Source of the DNA: JAABRU01 sp964505535
GTDB taxonomy: Bacteria > Desulfobacterota > Desulfobacteria > Desulfobacterales > Desulfococcaceae
Assembly: GCA_964505535.1 (NCBI GenBank)
Contig: CAZDIU010000004.1
Location: 1-53,612, forward strand
DNA: 53,612 nt
Direction: 5' to 3'
Positions within the stretch are counted from its first letter, which is position 1, and every line of letters begins with the position of its first letter. Under the pieces are notes generated by a model. That model was not told the DNA's origin. It saw nothing but the letters and a program-made list of their open reading frames with translations, and searched no databases. Positions 42,468 through 51,450 of this stretch are shown here, one piece after another. A program made the position numbers and the translations under genes.

Positions 42468-42643
42468 TCTCTTCTCCCTGTCTGCTTTCCCCTGCCGGAC
42501 ATTTGCCGGTTGATTTTTTCTGCAATCTTCTGTACCCTTTTTCGGCAAAACAGACAATCAAAAAACAGCAGGCATGAAAATTTATGAGAAATCTGAAAAA
42601 ATTTCAGCAAAACATTCCCGTCCTTCTGCCCCGAAGGCACAAA

Positions 42644-42742
42644 GGGCCTGTATGACAATAACCTGTTGCAAACCCTGAGGGTTTTGAAAACCCTCAGGGT
42701 TTCCGGGCAGGAAAACTGTACAGGTTATTTTTCTACAAACCC
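42644..42742. repeat. Nested palindrome element of the AACCCTnAGGGTT family
   Basis: 22-base imperfect terminal repeats (42644-42665 and 42721-42742, GGGCCTGTATGACAATAACC start) around an AAACCCTGAGGGTTTT palindrome. Compare 33593-33692 and 11852-11933. It lies 70 bases upstream of tsaD. Confidence 0.65.
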
Positions 42743-42812
42743 AAAGACATATGCACCGGGCACAAGCTGGAAGCCTGTGCCACTGTAAAACTTTCAGAGG
42801 CAATGAAAAGAA

Positions 42813-43817
42813 ATGATTATTCTCGGTATTGAAACCTCCTGTGATGAAACCGCTGCCGCTGTGGTCGCGGACGGAAATAAAATCCTGTCTTCTGTGGTGG
42901 CTTCCCAGATTGAAACCCATCACCGTTACGGCGGTGTGGTTCCGGAACTGGCCTCGCGCAAACATCTGGAGGCCATTGTCCCGGTTGTGGATGAGGCTCT
43001 TGCCAAAGCCGGTGTAAAAGCAGAAGAATTGGATGGGCTGGCCGTGACACAGGGGCCGGGTCTGGTGGGCGCGCTGCTGGTGGGATTTTCCTTTGCCAAA
43101 GCCTATGCCTGGACTTTGGGCATTCCCTGGTGCGGCGTGGATCATCTGGAAGGCCATGTCAATTCCGTGTTTCTCACACCCAATCCGCCGGAATTTCCTT
43201 TCATCGCGCTGCTGGTGTCGGGCGGTCACAGCAATCTTTACCATGTCACCGGACATACCGGATTTGAACGCATGGGACAGACTTTGGATGACGCAGCAGG
43301 CGAGGCATTTGACAAGGTTTCCAAAATACTCGGGATGGGGTATCCGGGCGGCGCGGTCATTGGCAGACTTGCCCAGGCAGGCGATCCGCATAAAATCCCT
43401 TTTCCCCGCATATGGCTGGACAAATCCGGGTTTGACTTCAGTTTCAGCGGCCTGAAAACCGCAGTGAGCCGCTATGTTCAGACGCATCCGGATGAATACC
43501 GGGATCAGATGCCTGACATTGCGGCAGGATTTCAGGAGGCCGTGGTGGAAGTGCTTTCTGCCAAACTCATCCGCGCGGCAGAGGAAAAAGGATGCAGAAG
43601 TGTTGCCCTTGTGGGCGGCGTGGCAGCCAATGCCCGTCTGCGGGAAAAAGTGGGGGAAGACGCCGGGAAAAAGGGTTTTTCCGTTCATATCCCGCCTGTT
43701 GAACTCTGCGGCGACAACGCTGCCATGATTGCCGCAGCAGGCTTCCATTCTCTCAAAGAGGGAATTTCCTCTGATCCGGATGCGGATGTGTATTCCCGGC
43801 ACAGAAATCTCAGATAA
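42813..43817 (+). CDS. tsaD: tRNA N6-adenosine threonylcarbamoyltransferase
   Basis: 334 residues. TsaD transfers the threonylcarbamoyl group to A37 of tRNAs reading ANN codons, working with TsaB and TsaE. Clear family motifs: ILGIETSCDETAAAVV at the start, HRYGGVVPELASRKHLE, metal-binding VDHLEGHVNS (HxxxH), VSGGHSNLYHV, DDAAGEAFDKVSKILGMGYP and VALVGGVAANARLREK. tsaB and tsaE are not in the window. An identifiable ribosome site (GAGG) is modest. Confidence 0.96.
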   Translation: MIILGIETSCDETAAAVVADGNKILSSVVASQIETHHRYGGVVPELASRKHLEAIVPVVDEALAKAGVKAEELDGLAVTQGPGLVGALLVGFSFAKAYAWTLGIPWCGVDHLEGHVNSVFLTPNPPEFPFIALLVSGGHSNLYHVTGHTGFERMGQTLDDAAGEAFDKVSKILGMGYPGGAVIGRLAQAGDPHKIPFPRIWLDKSGFDFSFSGLKTAVSRYVQTHPDEYRDQMPDIAAGFQEAVVEVLSAKLIRAAEEKGCRSVALVGGVAANARLREKVGEDAGKKGFSVHIPPVELCGDNAAMIAAAGFHSLKEGISSDPDADVYSRHRNLR

Positions 43818-43996
43818 TCCGGAGATTGGAATGCTGAAACCGGCTTGCTTAAAAAATTCTTTGAAACTGCCACAACATCCCCATCCGGAAAGAATACAGC
43901 AGACTTCCATGCGGTCTGCAGGGATGATGACTGTGCGGAATGCCTGGGCAGATACAGCAACACCAGAATTATTCATTTACAGAAAAGGAGATGGTT

Positions 43997-45427
43997 ATGA
44001 GAGAACTGGCAAAACTGATGGACAGCATCATTGGACGGGTAAATATCAATCTGCGTCATTCCGGAATTGATGTGGGGCCGTATGTGACAGATATTGTTTC
44101 ACCGGAAAATCTGCTTAAATTTTACGCATTTTATGGCATATCGTCCAACCATCCCATTCATTTTCATTTCAGCCGATCCAACCTCGCGGGAAGTTATTTC
44201 CTGGGACGGTGCAGGGTGGACAATTCCATCCTTTACAAATGCGATATCCGCGGGGACGAACTCAAGGAAAAAGGTCATGAGATCGAGGTCAACGGCAACT
44301 TGATTACCCTTGAGGAGGATGAGGTCATCTGGATCAAAAACAGTCTTCTCATCAAAACACTGGTTCACAGTTATTCCCACAATCCGGAAAGACCGGAACT
44401 CTTTCTGATTAAAAATTCAGCGTCTGCCCCTTATGCCAATATTCACGGTTCCCCGGTGGAAGGATGTTTTCTCGAACCTTTCTCAACGGTTGATCTCAGC
44501 AGTCTTCGCGACTGCCGGGTGGGAACCTATTCCTATGTGCAGGTTGGGGAACTGTCCCATGAGGAAGTGGAGTCCGGACGGGTCTGGGTCAGATACGATG
44601 ATTTTGAGTTCAATTATCTTTTTGACAAGGAACTTCTGCACAGACGATATATTGCCTTTGAACCGGGCAAAGGAGCGCTGGGTATGTTCATGGACTTTGT
44701 GGAAGACCGGAAACCTGATTTCCAGAAACTCTATGATGTGGTGAATCTGGAGTCTCCCATTCAGGAAATTCCCAGAGGAGCTTCCATCAGCCGTTACAGT
44801 GTGTGGAAAGGAAAAAACACCATCAGCGAAAATGTTCTTGTGGCTCAGAGAGCCTATCTGGAATCCTCGTTCCTCGGACGGGGGGCCAATGCACAGGAAA
44901 ACTGCTATATCAGTTTTTCCAGACTGGCAGGCTGCAATGTGACAGCTCATGGGGCAAGCATTATTTATGCAAATATGGGACAGAAGGTTTTTACAGGTTT
45001 CAATTCCTTTCTGCAGGGAAAGGCCGACTGTCAGCTTACGGTGGGCGATGAGTGCATTATCATGCCGCATACCATTATGGATCTTACAGAACCAGTGAAA
45101 ATTCCGGGCAGACATCTGGTCTGGGGATACATCCGGACACAGGCGAATTTAAAAGATCACAGCCTGCCGCTGGAAAGACTTTCCAGGATCAAAGACAAAA
45201 TCACAATGGGAAATATGCAGTTCACAGGAAACGGAGAGGCTTTTGTGAATGCTTTCCGGCACAGGATTGATCACATTCTGAAAGCCAACGGGGCCTTTTA
45301 TGACGGAGATAATGAAAAACTCAAAGGTCATGCGCAGAAAAGCGAGACGATTTCTTTCAATATCATCCAACCCTATCCGAGAGGAAAACTGAAGGGGCTT
45401 TTTCCCACCATGGATATTGAACCCTGA
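43997..45427 (+). CDS. Conserved hexapeptide/beta-helix-like protein of unknown function
   Basis: 476 residues. The start is set by AGGAG six bases ahead; the in-frame ATG two codons earlier is too close to that site. The sequence looks like a large beta-helix protein with short repeated turns: SYFLGRCRVDNSILYKCDI, NAQENCYISFSRLAGCNVTA, HGASIIYANMGQKVFTGFNS. This resembles acyl/nucleotidyl transferase helices (related to GlmU-type or DUF4954-like), but no catalytic residues can be assigned. It is 179 bases after tsaD. Function unknown. Confidence 0.6.
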   Translation: MRELAKLMDSIIGRVNINLRHSGIDVGPYVTDIVSPENLLKFYAFYGISSNHPIHFHFSRSNLAGSYFLGRCRVDNSILYKCDIRGDELKEKGHEIEVNGNLITLEEDEVIWIKNSLLIKTLVHSYSHNPERPELFLIKNSASAPYANIHGSPVEGCFLEPFSTVDLSSLRDCRVGTYSYVQVGELSHEEVESGRVWVRYDDFEFNYLFDKELLHRRYIAFEPGKGALGMFMDFVEDRKPDFQKLYDVVNLESPIQEIPRGASISRYSVWKGKNTISENVLVAQRAYLESSFLGRGANAQENCYISFSRLAGCNVTAHGASIIYANMGQKVFTGFNSFLQGKADCQLTVGDECIIMPHTIMDLTEPVKIPGRHLVWGYIRTQANLKDHSLPLERLSRIKDKITMGNMQFTGNGEAFVNAFRHRIDHILKANGAFYDGDNEKLKGHAQKSETISFNIIQPYPRGKLKGLFPTMDIEP

Positions 45428-45781
45428 GTTTTTTCTGACAATATGATACTCTCTCTGCCTTGAATCTGTGCGTTGCAAAAACCGGATTTTTTCAAAAAAA
45501 TCCGGTTTTTTGGATACACGAAAACTTCCTTTTGCCTGCCTGCAGGTATCTTTTCAATGGGGAATCGGTATTGCATCAGAAATCCCCACAGGAGTGCCAA
45601 TCTGCTTTCCGCTCCGCGGGGAAACTCCCGCGGAGCGGCCCCAGTCCGAGAGTCACCTCTATCCTTCTGATTTTTGACATATTTCTCTATTGACATTCAA
45701 AATAAAGTTATCTATACAGTTCTTTTTTATTTGTTCCCCTGACTGTGAGCAGTGGATATCTTTTACAGGACTGTTACCCAT
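45428..45781. other. Intergenic with terminator and GC-rich hairpin
   Basis: Includes the terminator (45477-45512) for the upstream gene and a 12-base perfect hairpin CCGCTCCGCGGG...CCCGCGGAGCGG (45609-45638). The DNA after it (about 45670-45750) is A/T-rich, and the operon promoter is expected there. No gene is recognised. Confidence 0.6.
45477..45512 (+). terminator. Terminator after the beta-helix protein gene
   Basis: AAAAACCGGATTTTTT pairs with AAAAAAATCCGGTTTTTT about 50 bases after the gene end, on the plus strand. Same repeated sequence as the terminators at 25505 and 40695. Confidence 0.8.
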
Positions 45782-46465
45782 ATGGACTTGAAAACCGGGG
45801 ATGTGACCAGCCTGCTTTCTGTTTCGGAAAGCAAACTGCTGACCTTTATCCGGGAAGAAAACCTTCCCGCGTACAAAATCAAAAACACCTACCATTTCAG
45901 CCTGACGGAACTCGGGGAATGGGTTCTGACACACAGGCATCGAATTTCACCCACCGCAGAAATCTGGCTCCGTCTCACGGATAAAAGTGTATCCCTGCTG
46001 ACACTTCTGAATCAGGGAGGCATCTGGTATGACATCGCGGGAAAAACCGTGGCGGAAAGCATCCGGAATGCAGTTTCGATGCTCCGGATTCCGGAGGATC
46101 TGAATCCGCAGGATGTTTATATGGCACTGATGCAGCGGGAGGAAATGATGTCAACTGCTGTGGGCAAAGGCATTGCCTTTCCCCATCCCCGGTGCCCGAT
46201 TATTTCAGACAGGGAAAGTGAAAGTCTTTCCCTCTGTTTTCTCACCGAGAAAATTGACTTCAAAGCCCTTGATGATGAACCCGTGGGCGTTCTGTTTGTC
46301 ATCATTTCATCCAGTGCCCGCCGCCATCTCGAAATCCTGTCAAAAATCTCCTTTCTCTGTCAGCAGAATGAGTTCCTTGCACTTCTGCACAACCGCGCGG
46401 AGGAAAAATTCCTGCGGGACTATATTGAAAAAACCGAAGAAAACTGGTCAGAGAGGTATCCCTGA
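45782..46465 (+). CDS. HTH-EIIA (fructose/PTSNtr type) protein leading the Ehr-like operon
   Basis: 227 residues. The N-terminal 55 residues (MDLKTGDVTSLLSVSESKLL, TFIREENLPAYKIKNTYHFS) are excisionase/MerR-like DNA binding. Residues about 75-225 are a PTS EIIA type-2 domain with the phosphorylatable His in GIAFPHPRCP. A GTG start at 45752 is possible, but the family's N-terminus fits 45782. Its TGA overlaps the ATG of the next gene by one base (TGATG), tying it tightly to the Hyf-like subunits. Role inferred: a phosphorylation-responsive regulator of the complex or its operon. Confidence 0.8.
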   Translation: MDLKTGDVTSLLSVSESKLLTFIREENLPAYKIKNTYHFSLTELGEWVLTHRHRISPTAEIWLRLTDKSVSLLTLLNQGGIWYDIAGKTVAESIRNAVSMLRIPEDLNPQDVYMALMQREEMMSTAVGKGIAFPHPRCPIISDRESESLSLCFLTEKIDFKALDDEPVGVLFVIISSSARRHLEILSKISFLCQQNEFLALLHNRAEEKFLRDYIEKTEENWSERYP

Positions 46466-48468
46466 TGGCTCTGTATCTGTACGGTATTGCAGCGATCCTG
46501 CTGGGAGGCGTGCTGGCGCTCTTTGTTCCTGAAACCGCAAAGGCAAAAGCTCTCTCCCTGTTCACCGGACTCGGATGTGTTTTGGTGCTCTGTCCCGCCA
46601 TTGCCGTATTGTCGGGCAGCGATTCGCTGGAATTCATTCTCCAACTGTCCGAACCTTTTGGCAATGTCCGGCTGATGATGGACAGGCTTTCTGCATTTTT
46701 TGTCATTGTGACTGCTTTCATGAGTTTTCTGGGAACCCTGTATGCGGTGGGATATATTCAGCATTACTGCGGCAAAGGAAAGGATCTGGGTTTTCATTTT
46801 TTTTTCTTCAGCATTCTCATTGCATCCATGCTGCTGACCGTGACAGTGCAGCACGGGCTTGCCTTTCTTGCTGTGTGGGAAATCATGTCCCTGTCCTCTT
46901 TCTTCCTGGTCACATTTGAGCATGAAAAACAGGAGGTATACAAAGCCGGGCTGAATTATCTGGTTTCCATGCACATCGGCGCAGTGTTTCTGACTGCCGG
47001 TTTCATTGTGCTGGCAAACGCATCCGGCAGTTTTGATTTTTCCTCATTCCGGACAGCGATGAACAGCGGGAGCCTTTCGGTTTTCGGGGTCTTTCTTCTT
47101 TTTTTCATTGGGTTCGGCATGAAAGCCGGTTTTGTCCCTCTGCACACCTGGCTGCCCCAGGCGCATCCTGCCGCGCCCAGTCACATTTCCGGCGTCATGT
47201 CCGGCATCATGATCAAAACCGGAATTTACGGCATTCTCCGCATTGTTTCCCTGATGGATTCCCCTTCTCCGGGGCTGGGGTGTTTTGTGCTGATTATTTC
47301 TCTGCTTTCCGGACTTCTGGGGGTGGCCTATGCCATTGCCCAGCACAATCTGAAAAAACTGCTGGCCTATCACAGTGTGGAGAACATCGGCATCATCGGC
47401 ATGGGGATCGGCGTGGGAATGCTCGGACTTTCTTATAAAAATCCTGTCATGTCCGTGCTTGGATTTTCCGGCGCGCTTCTGCATGTGCTCAACCATTCCA
47501 TCTTCAAATCCCTCCTGTTTTATGCTGCCGGGATGGTGTACCAGAAAACCCATACCCTGGAGATTGAAAAACTGGGCGGGCTGGCAAAGACGATGCGGTT
47601 CACGGCCATTGCCTTTCTCATTGGTGCGGTTGCCATTTCCGGACTTCCGCCGCTCAACGGATTCATCAGCGAATTTTTCATCTACTGGGGCATGTTCAAA
47701 GGACTCAGGGGCGGTATGCTCCTGTCTGTGCTGCTGGTGATTTCCATTTCCGGGCTGGCCTTTATCGGTGCCATGGCCCTTCTGTGTTTCACCAAGGCCT
47801 TTGGCGTGGTGTTTCAGGGCAGTCCCCGCACCCGTTATCCGGAAGAATCTTTTGAACCGGGTCTTTTTTTTAAAATTCCCATGATTGCGGAATGCGCAAT
47901 GATTATAATCATCGGTCTGTTTCCCGCGCAGGTTTTTTCCCTGATCTGCACAGTGACTTCACAGTTTGCCGACATCCGCGTGTATCCCATGACAGAGACA
48001 CTGGCCGTGCTGAACAGTCTTTCCATGGGATTTGGGCTTTTTCTTCTCATTGCTGCACTGGTATGGATGCTGCGATCCCGGCTCCGAAACAGAAAAGGGG
48101 TTTTTCGTTACAAAACATGGGACTGCGGGTATCAGGCCGGAAATGTGCGTATGCAGTACACCGCCTCTTCCTATGCTGATCCCTTTGTGCGTATTATCCG
48201 GCCTGTGCTGGATTATCAGGAGCATTTCCGTCTTCCCGAACAGCAGACAGACAAGCAGGATTACCGGCTTTTTCCGGAATTTGCAGGATTTGAAAGCCAT
48301 ACCAAAGACCAGATGGAAACCCGTGTGATTGAACCGGGTCTTGCTCTCCTGTCACGGTTTCTCAATCTTTTTTCCTGGATTCAGAGCGGCAATATCCGCG
48401 TGTATATTCTGTACGGACTGATTTTTCTGGCTGCCATAACCGTATGGACAATGGGGGTGCAGAGATGA
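46465..48468 (+). CDS. hyfB: HyfB/NuoL-like antiporter-type subunit of Ehr complex
   Basis: 667 residues, about 16 membrane helices. It is an antiporter-like proton-translocating subunit. The key Glu is in AVWEIMSLSSFFLV and the key Lys in SGVMSGIMIKTGIYG. HTWLPQAHPAAPSHISGVMS and the C-terminal domain ending FLAAITVWTMGVQR match hydrogenase-4 component B. The stop overlaps the next gene's ATG (ATGA). In E. coli the equivalent subunit belongs to a formate-linked hydrogenase; here the complex is Ehr-like (see large subunit). The EhrA position in Ehr operons. Confidence 0.9.
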   Translation: MALYLYGIAAILLGGVLALFVPETAKAKALSLFTGLGCVLVLCPAIAVLSGSDSLEFILQLSEPFGNVRLMMDRLSAFFVIVTAFMSFLGTLYAVGYIQHYCGKGKDLGFHFFFFSILIASMLLTVTVQHGLAFLAVWEIMSLSSFFLVTFEHEKQEVYKAGLNYLVSMHIGAVFLTAGFIVLANASGSFDFSSFRTAMNSGSLSVFGVFLLFFIGFGMKAGFVPLHTWLPQAHPAAPSHISGVMSGIMIKTGIYGILRIVSLMDSPSPGLGCFVLIISLLSGLLGVAYAIAQHNLKKLLAYHSVENIGIIGMGIGVGMLGLSYKNPVMSVLGFSGALLHVLNHSIFKSLLFYAAGMVYQKTHTLEIEKLGGLAKTMRFTAIAFLIGAVAISGLPPLNGFISEFFIYWGMFKGLRGGMLLSVLLVISISGLAFIGAMALLCFTKAFGVVFQGSPRTRYPEESFEPGLFFKIPMIAECAMIIIIGLFPAQVFSLICTVTSQFADIRVYPMTETLAVLNSLSMGFGLFLLIAALVWMLRSRLRNRKGVFRYKTWDCGYQAGNVRMQYTASSYADPFVRIIRPVLDYQEHFRLPEQQTDKQDYRLFPEFAGFESHTKDQMETRVIEPGLALLSRFLNLFSWIQSGNIRVYILYGLIFLAAITVWTMGVQR

Positions 48469-49385
48469 TGCTGAATGCGGGAAATATTCTGATGCTGCTG
48501 ATTGGGCCCTTTGTGTTTGCGGGCATCATCAACCGCACAAAATCCTTCTGGGCCGGGCGCAAAGGCCCGCGGGTGTCACAGTTTTTCTTTGACCTGAAAA
48601 GACTGTGTCAGAAAGGGGAGGTCATCAGTCATACAACTTCCTTTGTGTTTGACCTTGCGCCGGTGGTCAGTTTCGCCTCCGTGCTCCTGGCCGGGCTTCT
48701 GGTTCCGGTGATGACGGGTCGGTCTGTGCTGTCCTTTGAAGGGGATTTTCTTCTCTTTTCCTATATCCTTGCAAGCGGAAAATTCTTCAGCATCATCGGC
48801 GCAATGGATACAGGTTCCAGCTTTGAGGGAATGGGCGCTAGCCGGGAAGCCCTGTTTTCCTCCCTTGCGGAACCTGCCTTTTTTATGATGCTGGGGGCAC
48901 TGGGCATCTTTGCAGGCGGACTTTCCTTTCAGGAAATCGCGTCCCTGTCCCATCAGGATACCGGAATGCTGCTGCTGATTTCCCTTCTGTGCCTCATTAT
49001 TCTTTTTGTCATGCTGCTGACTGAAGGATGCCGGGTTCCGGTGGATGATCCCAATACCCACCTGGAACTGACCATGATTCATGAAGTCATGGTGCTGGAC
49101 AATTCCGGCCCCGGCTTTGCCCTGATGCAGTACGGCGCAGCCATGAAGATGTTCATCATCACCTCCCTGCTGGCAAATTTCCTTATTCCGGACTCTTTGG
49201 ATATATACGGATTCACTGCTGCCTTTGTGCTGATTCTGCTGGTCACGGCCTTTGCGGTCGGATCCATTGAAACCTTCATGGCCCGGCTGCGGATGAACCA
49301 TGTGCCCCAGTTCATCCTGCTGATGGGCGCCATGTCCTTTGTGCTTCTCTCTGTCACAGTGCTGTTTTTTTACAGGAGTGTCTGA
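48465..49385 (+). CDS. hyfC: HyfC/NuoH-like membrane subunit
   Basis: 306 residues, about eight membrane helices, NuoH/HyfC fold. Conserved: KSFWAGRKGPRVSQFFFDLK, LLTEGCRVPVDDPNTHLELT and MIHEVMVLDNSGPGFAL. It anchors the peripheral arm and forms the quinone-site-like chamber in Complex I; in the Hyf family it carries charge coupling. The start at 48465 gives an ATGA overlap with the end of the HyfB gene. An alternative ATG follows at 48468. Confidence 0.9.
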   Translation: MMLNAGNILMLLIGPFVFAGIINRTKSFWAGRKGPRVSQFFFDLKRLCQKGEVISHTTSFVFDLAPVVSFASVLLAGLLVPVMTGRSVLSFEGDFLLFSYILASGKFFSIIGAMDTGSSFEGMGASREALFSSLAEPAFFMMLGALGIFAGGLSFQEIASLSHQDTGMLLLISLLCLIILFVMLLTEGCRVPVDDPNTHLELTMIHEVMVLDNSGPGFALMQYGAAMKMFIITSLLANFLIPDSLDIYGFTAAFVLILLVTAFAVGSIETFMARLRMNHVPQFILLMGAMSFVLLSVTVLFFYRSV

Positions 49386-50020
49386 TGATTGATTTTCTGA
49401 TTATCCTTTTCGGCCTGACCATGATTTACATTTCCGGCACAAGCCGGATTGAAGCCTGCATCCGGGCACTGTTTCTGCAGGGTCTGCTTCTTTTTGTGCT
49501 GGTGATTCTGGATCACGGCATCATGCATCTGCCGGATATTGTTTTTCTCTCCTTTGAGACACTGGTAATCAAAGCCTTTGTGATTCCCATGTTTCTGATC
49601 CGGATCATTCACAAAAATGAGATTGAAAGGGAACTGCACCCCTACATTCCCAATTTCTATGCGCGGCTGATTGCCACCCTTATTTTCGGAATGGGATTTT
49701 ACGCCGCATACTGGAGCATAGGCAAGGCTCCGGAACTTCGGCCCCTGTATTTCGGCACATCCGTATCCACCATTGTGCTGGGTCTTCTGGTGATTGTCAC
49801 CCGCAGGAAAATCATCACGCATGTGATCGGTTTCATGCTGATGGAAAACGGCATTTTCCTCATGGCCCTGTCCATTGCCAAAGAAATGCCTTTTATTGTG
49901 GCTTTGGGCGTGCTGCTGGATTTGTTTGTGGCCATTTATCTTTTCGGAATGTTCATCGGAAAAATCCATGATTTCGACCCTGAAATCAGAGTGGAAACCC
50001 TTAGCCGGTTAAAGGATTGA
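49385..50020 (+). CDS. hyfE: HyfE-like membrane subunit
   Basis: 211 residues, about seven helices, in part NuoK-like. LDHGIMHLPDIVFLSFETL, TRRKIITHVIGFMLMENGIF and LGVLLDLFVAIYLFGMFIG are HyfE signatures. Its ATG overlaps the stop of the HyfC gene. Small hydrophobic subunit that completes the membrane arm. Confidence 0.9.
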   Translation: MIDFLIILFGLTMIYISGTSRIEACIRALFLQGLLLFVLVILDHGIMHLPDIVFLSFETLVIKAFVIPMFLIRIIHKNEIERELHPYIPNFYARLIATLIFGMGFYAAYWSIGKAPELRPLYFGTSVSTIVLGLLVIVTRRKIITHVIGFMLMENGIFLMALSIAKEMPFIVALGVLLDLFVAIYLFGMFIGKIHDFDPEIRVETLSRLKD

Positions 50021-50027
50021 GAAAAAA

Positions 50028-51437
50028 ATGACAGCCCTGATTCTGCTGACGCCTCTGGTTCTCAGCATACTGGTTTTCATCCGCAAATCTCCGGCATTCG
50101 GCGCATGGTGCAATGTCGGATATGCCGTGATTCTGCTGGCGGCCTCTGTCTGTCTGTACAGGGAACCCGGCAGTTTTACCGCCTATTTCCGCACGGATGA
50201 GGTCAATATCCTGTTTCTTCTGATACTCTCGGTTCTGTATATGGGTGTTTCCCTGTACAATGCCGAATATATCAGACACAAAGAATCCTCTGCAAAGAGC
50301 CATGCCCTTTATGCCGTTCATTTGCTGCTCTTTGTCGCGTCCATGGTGGCTGTGCTTCTGAGCACGCATCTGGGTATGCTCTGGGTCTTTGTGGAAGCCA
50401 CCACCCTGAGCAGCGCGTACCTGATTTATTTCAGCCGATCCGAAGCTGCACTGGAAGCTGCATGGAAATATGTTTTCATCTGCTCAGTGGGCATTGCCCT
50501 TGCGTTCATGGGGATCATTTTTCTCTCGATGGGGCTTGGGCATTCAGATTCGCTGTTTTTTGATGATTTATACAAAAACGCCAGAAATATCAATCCATTC
50601 TGGCTGAAGCTGGCCATGTCCTTCATCCTGATCGGTTTTGGCACAAAGGTGGGATTTGCGCCTGTGCATGCCTGGCTTCCGGATGCACATTCCGAATCTC
50701 CGTCCCCGGTTTCTGCGCTGCTTTCCGGAACCCTTCTGAACGCGGCTTTGCTGGGGGTTATCCGGGTCAGCACACTGCTGAAACTCGCGGGGCTGGAAGG
50801 ATATGTGAGTCAGCTTCTGCTCCTGATGGGGTTTCTTTCCCTGTTTGTCAGTGCGGTTTTTGTCATCCGCATTGAAAATTACAAAAGAATGCTGGCCTAT
50901 TCCTCCATTGAAAATATGGGAATCATTGCCATCGGACTTGGCATTGGCGGGCCCGGGGTCTTTGCGGCCATGCTTCACCTGACTGCGCATTCCCTGATCA
51001 AGGCTTCCCTGTTTCTCACATCCGGAAATATTGAGCATTGCTGCAGCAGCAAAAAAATCTCTGAAGTGAGCGGACTGCTGCACCGGGACAAAATCACAGG
51101 CTGGCTGTGGATGCTGTCTTTTGTCGCGATTGCCGGCATTCCGCCCTTTCCCCTGTTTTTCAGTGAATTTTTCATTGCACGCACGCTGTTTGCCAATGGT
51201 GCCACTGTGCATGCTGTGATATTTTTCCTGCTGCTTACCATTGTTCTCGCGGCTATGGGCCGGGCTGTGTTTGGCATGAGTTTCGGCGCAGGCAGCCTGC
51301 CAGCGGAACCAAAGGCTGCCCCCGCAGGATTTCTGACCTGGCTGCCCCAGACTGTGTTTCTGGTGCTGCTGCTTTTGATGGGCATTCTTCCGGACGGACT
51401 TTGCCGTATGCTTCAAAATGCCGCGGCCGGACTGTAA
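50028..51437 (+). CDS. hyfF: HyfF-like antiporter-type subunit
   Basis: 469 residues, about 14 helices. Features: MLWVFVEATTLSSAYLIYFS, GFAPVHAWLPDAHSESPSPV, SALLSGTLLNAALLGVIRV, NYKRMLAYSSIENMGIIAIG. In HyfF/HycC-type subunits the second position of this lysine region is often Asn, as seen here. A second proton-translocating module besides HyfB. It starts 7 bases after hyfE and ends 13 bases before the large-subunit gene. Confidence 0.9.
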   Translation: MTALILLTPLVLSILVFIRKSPAFGAWCNVGYAVILLAASVCLYREPGSFTAYFRTDEVNILFLLILSVLYMGVSLYNAEYIRHKESSAKSHALYAVHLLLFVASMVAVLLSTHLGMLWVFVEATTLSSAYLIYFSRSEAALEAAWKYVFICSVGIALAFMGIIFLSMGLGHSDSLFFDDLYKNARNINPFWLKLAMSFILIGFGTKVGFAPVHAWLPDAHSESPSPVSALLSGTLLNAALLGVIRVSTLLKLAGLEGYVSQLLLLMGFLSLFVSAVFVIRIENYKRMLAYSSIENMGIIAIGLGIGGPGVFAAMLHLTAHSLIKASLFLTSGNIEHCCSSKKISEVSGLLHRDKITGWLWMLSFVAIAGIPPFPLFFSEFFIARTLFANGATVHAVIFFLLLTIVLAAMGRAVFGMSFGAGSLPAEPKAAPAGFLTWLPQTVFLVLLLLMGILPDGLCRMLQNAAAGL

Positions 51438-51450
51438 AGGAGACGGAATA

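Noticed and set aside
40875..42587. 570-codon plus-strand frame opposite the adenine deaminase gene
   Set aside because: The minus strand encodes a full-length, motif-complete adenine deaminase; the opposite frame is an artefact of codon bias.
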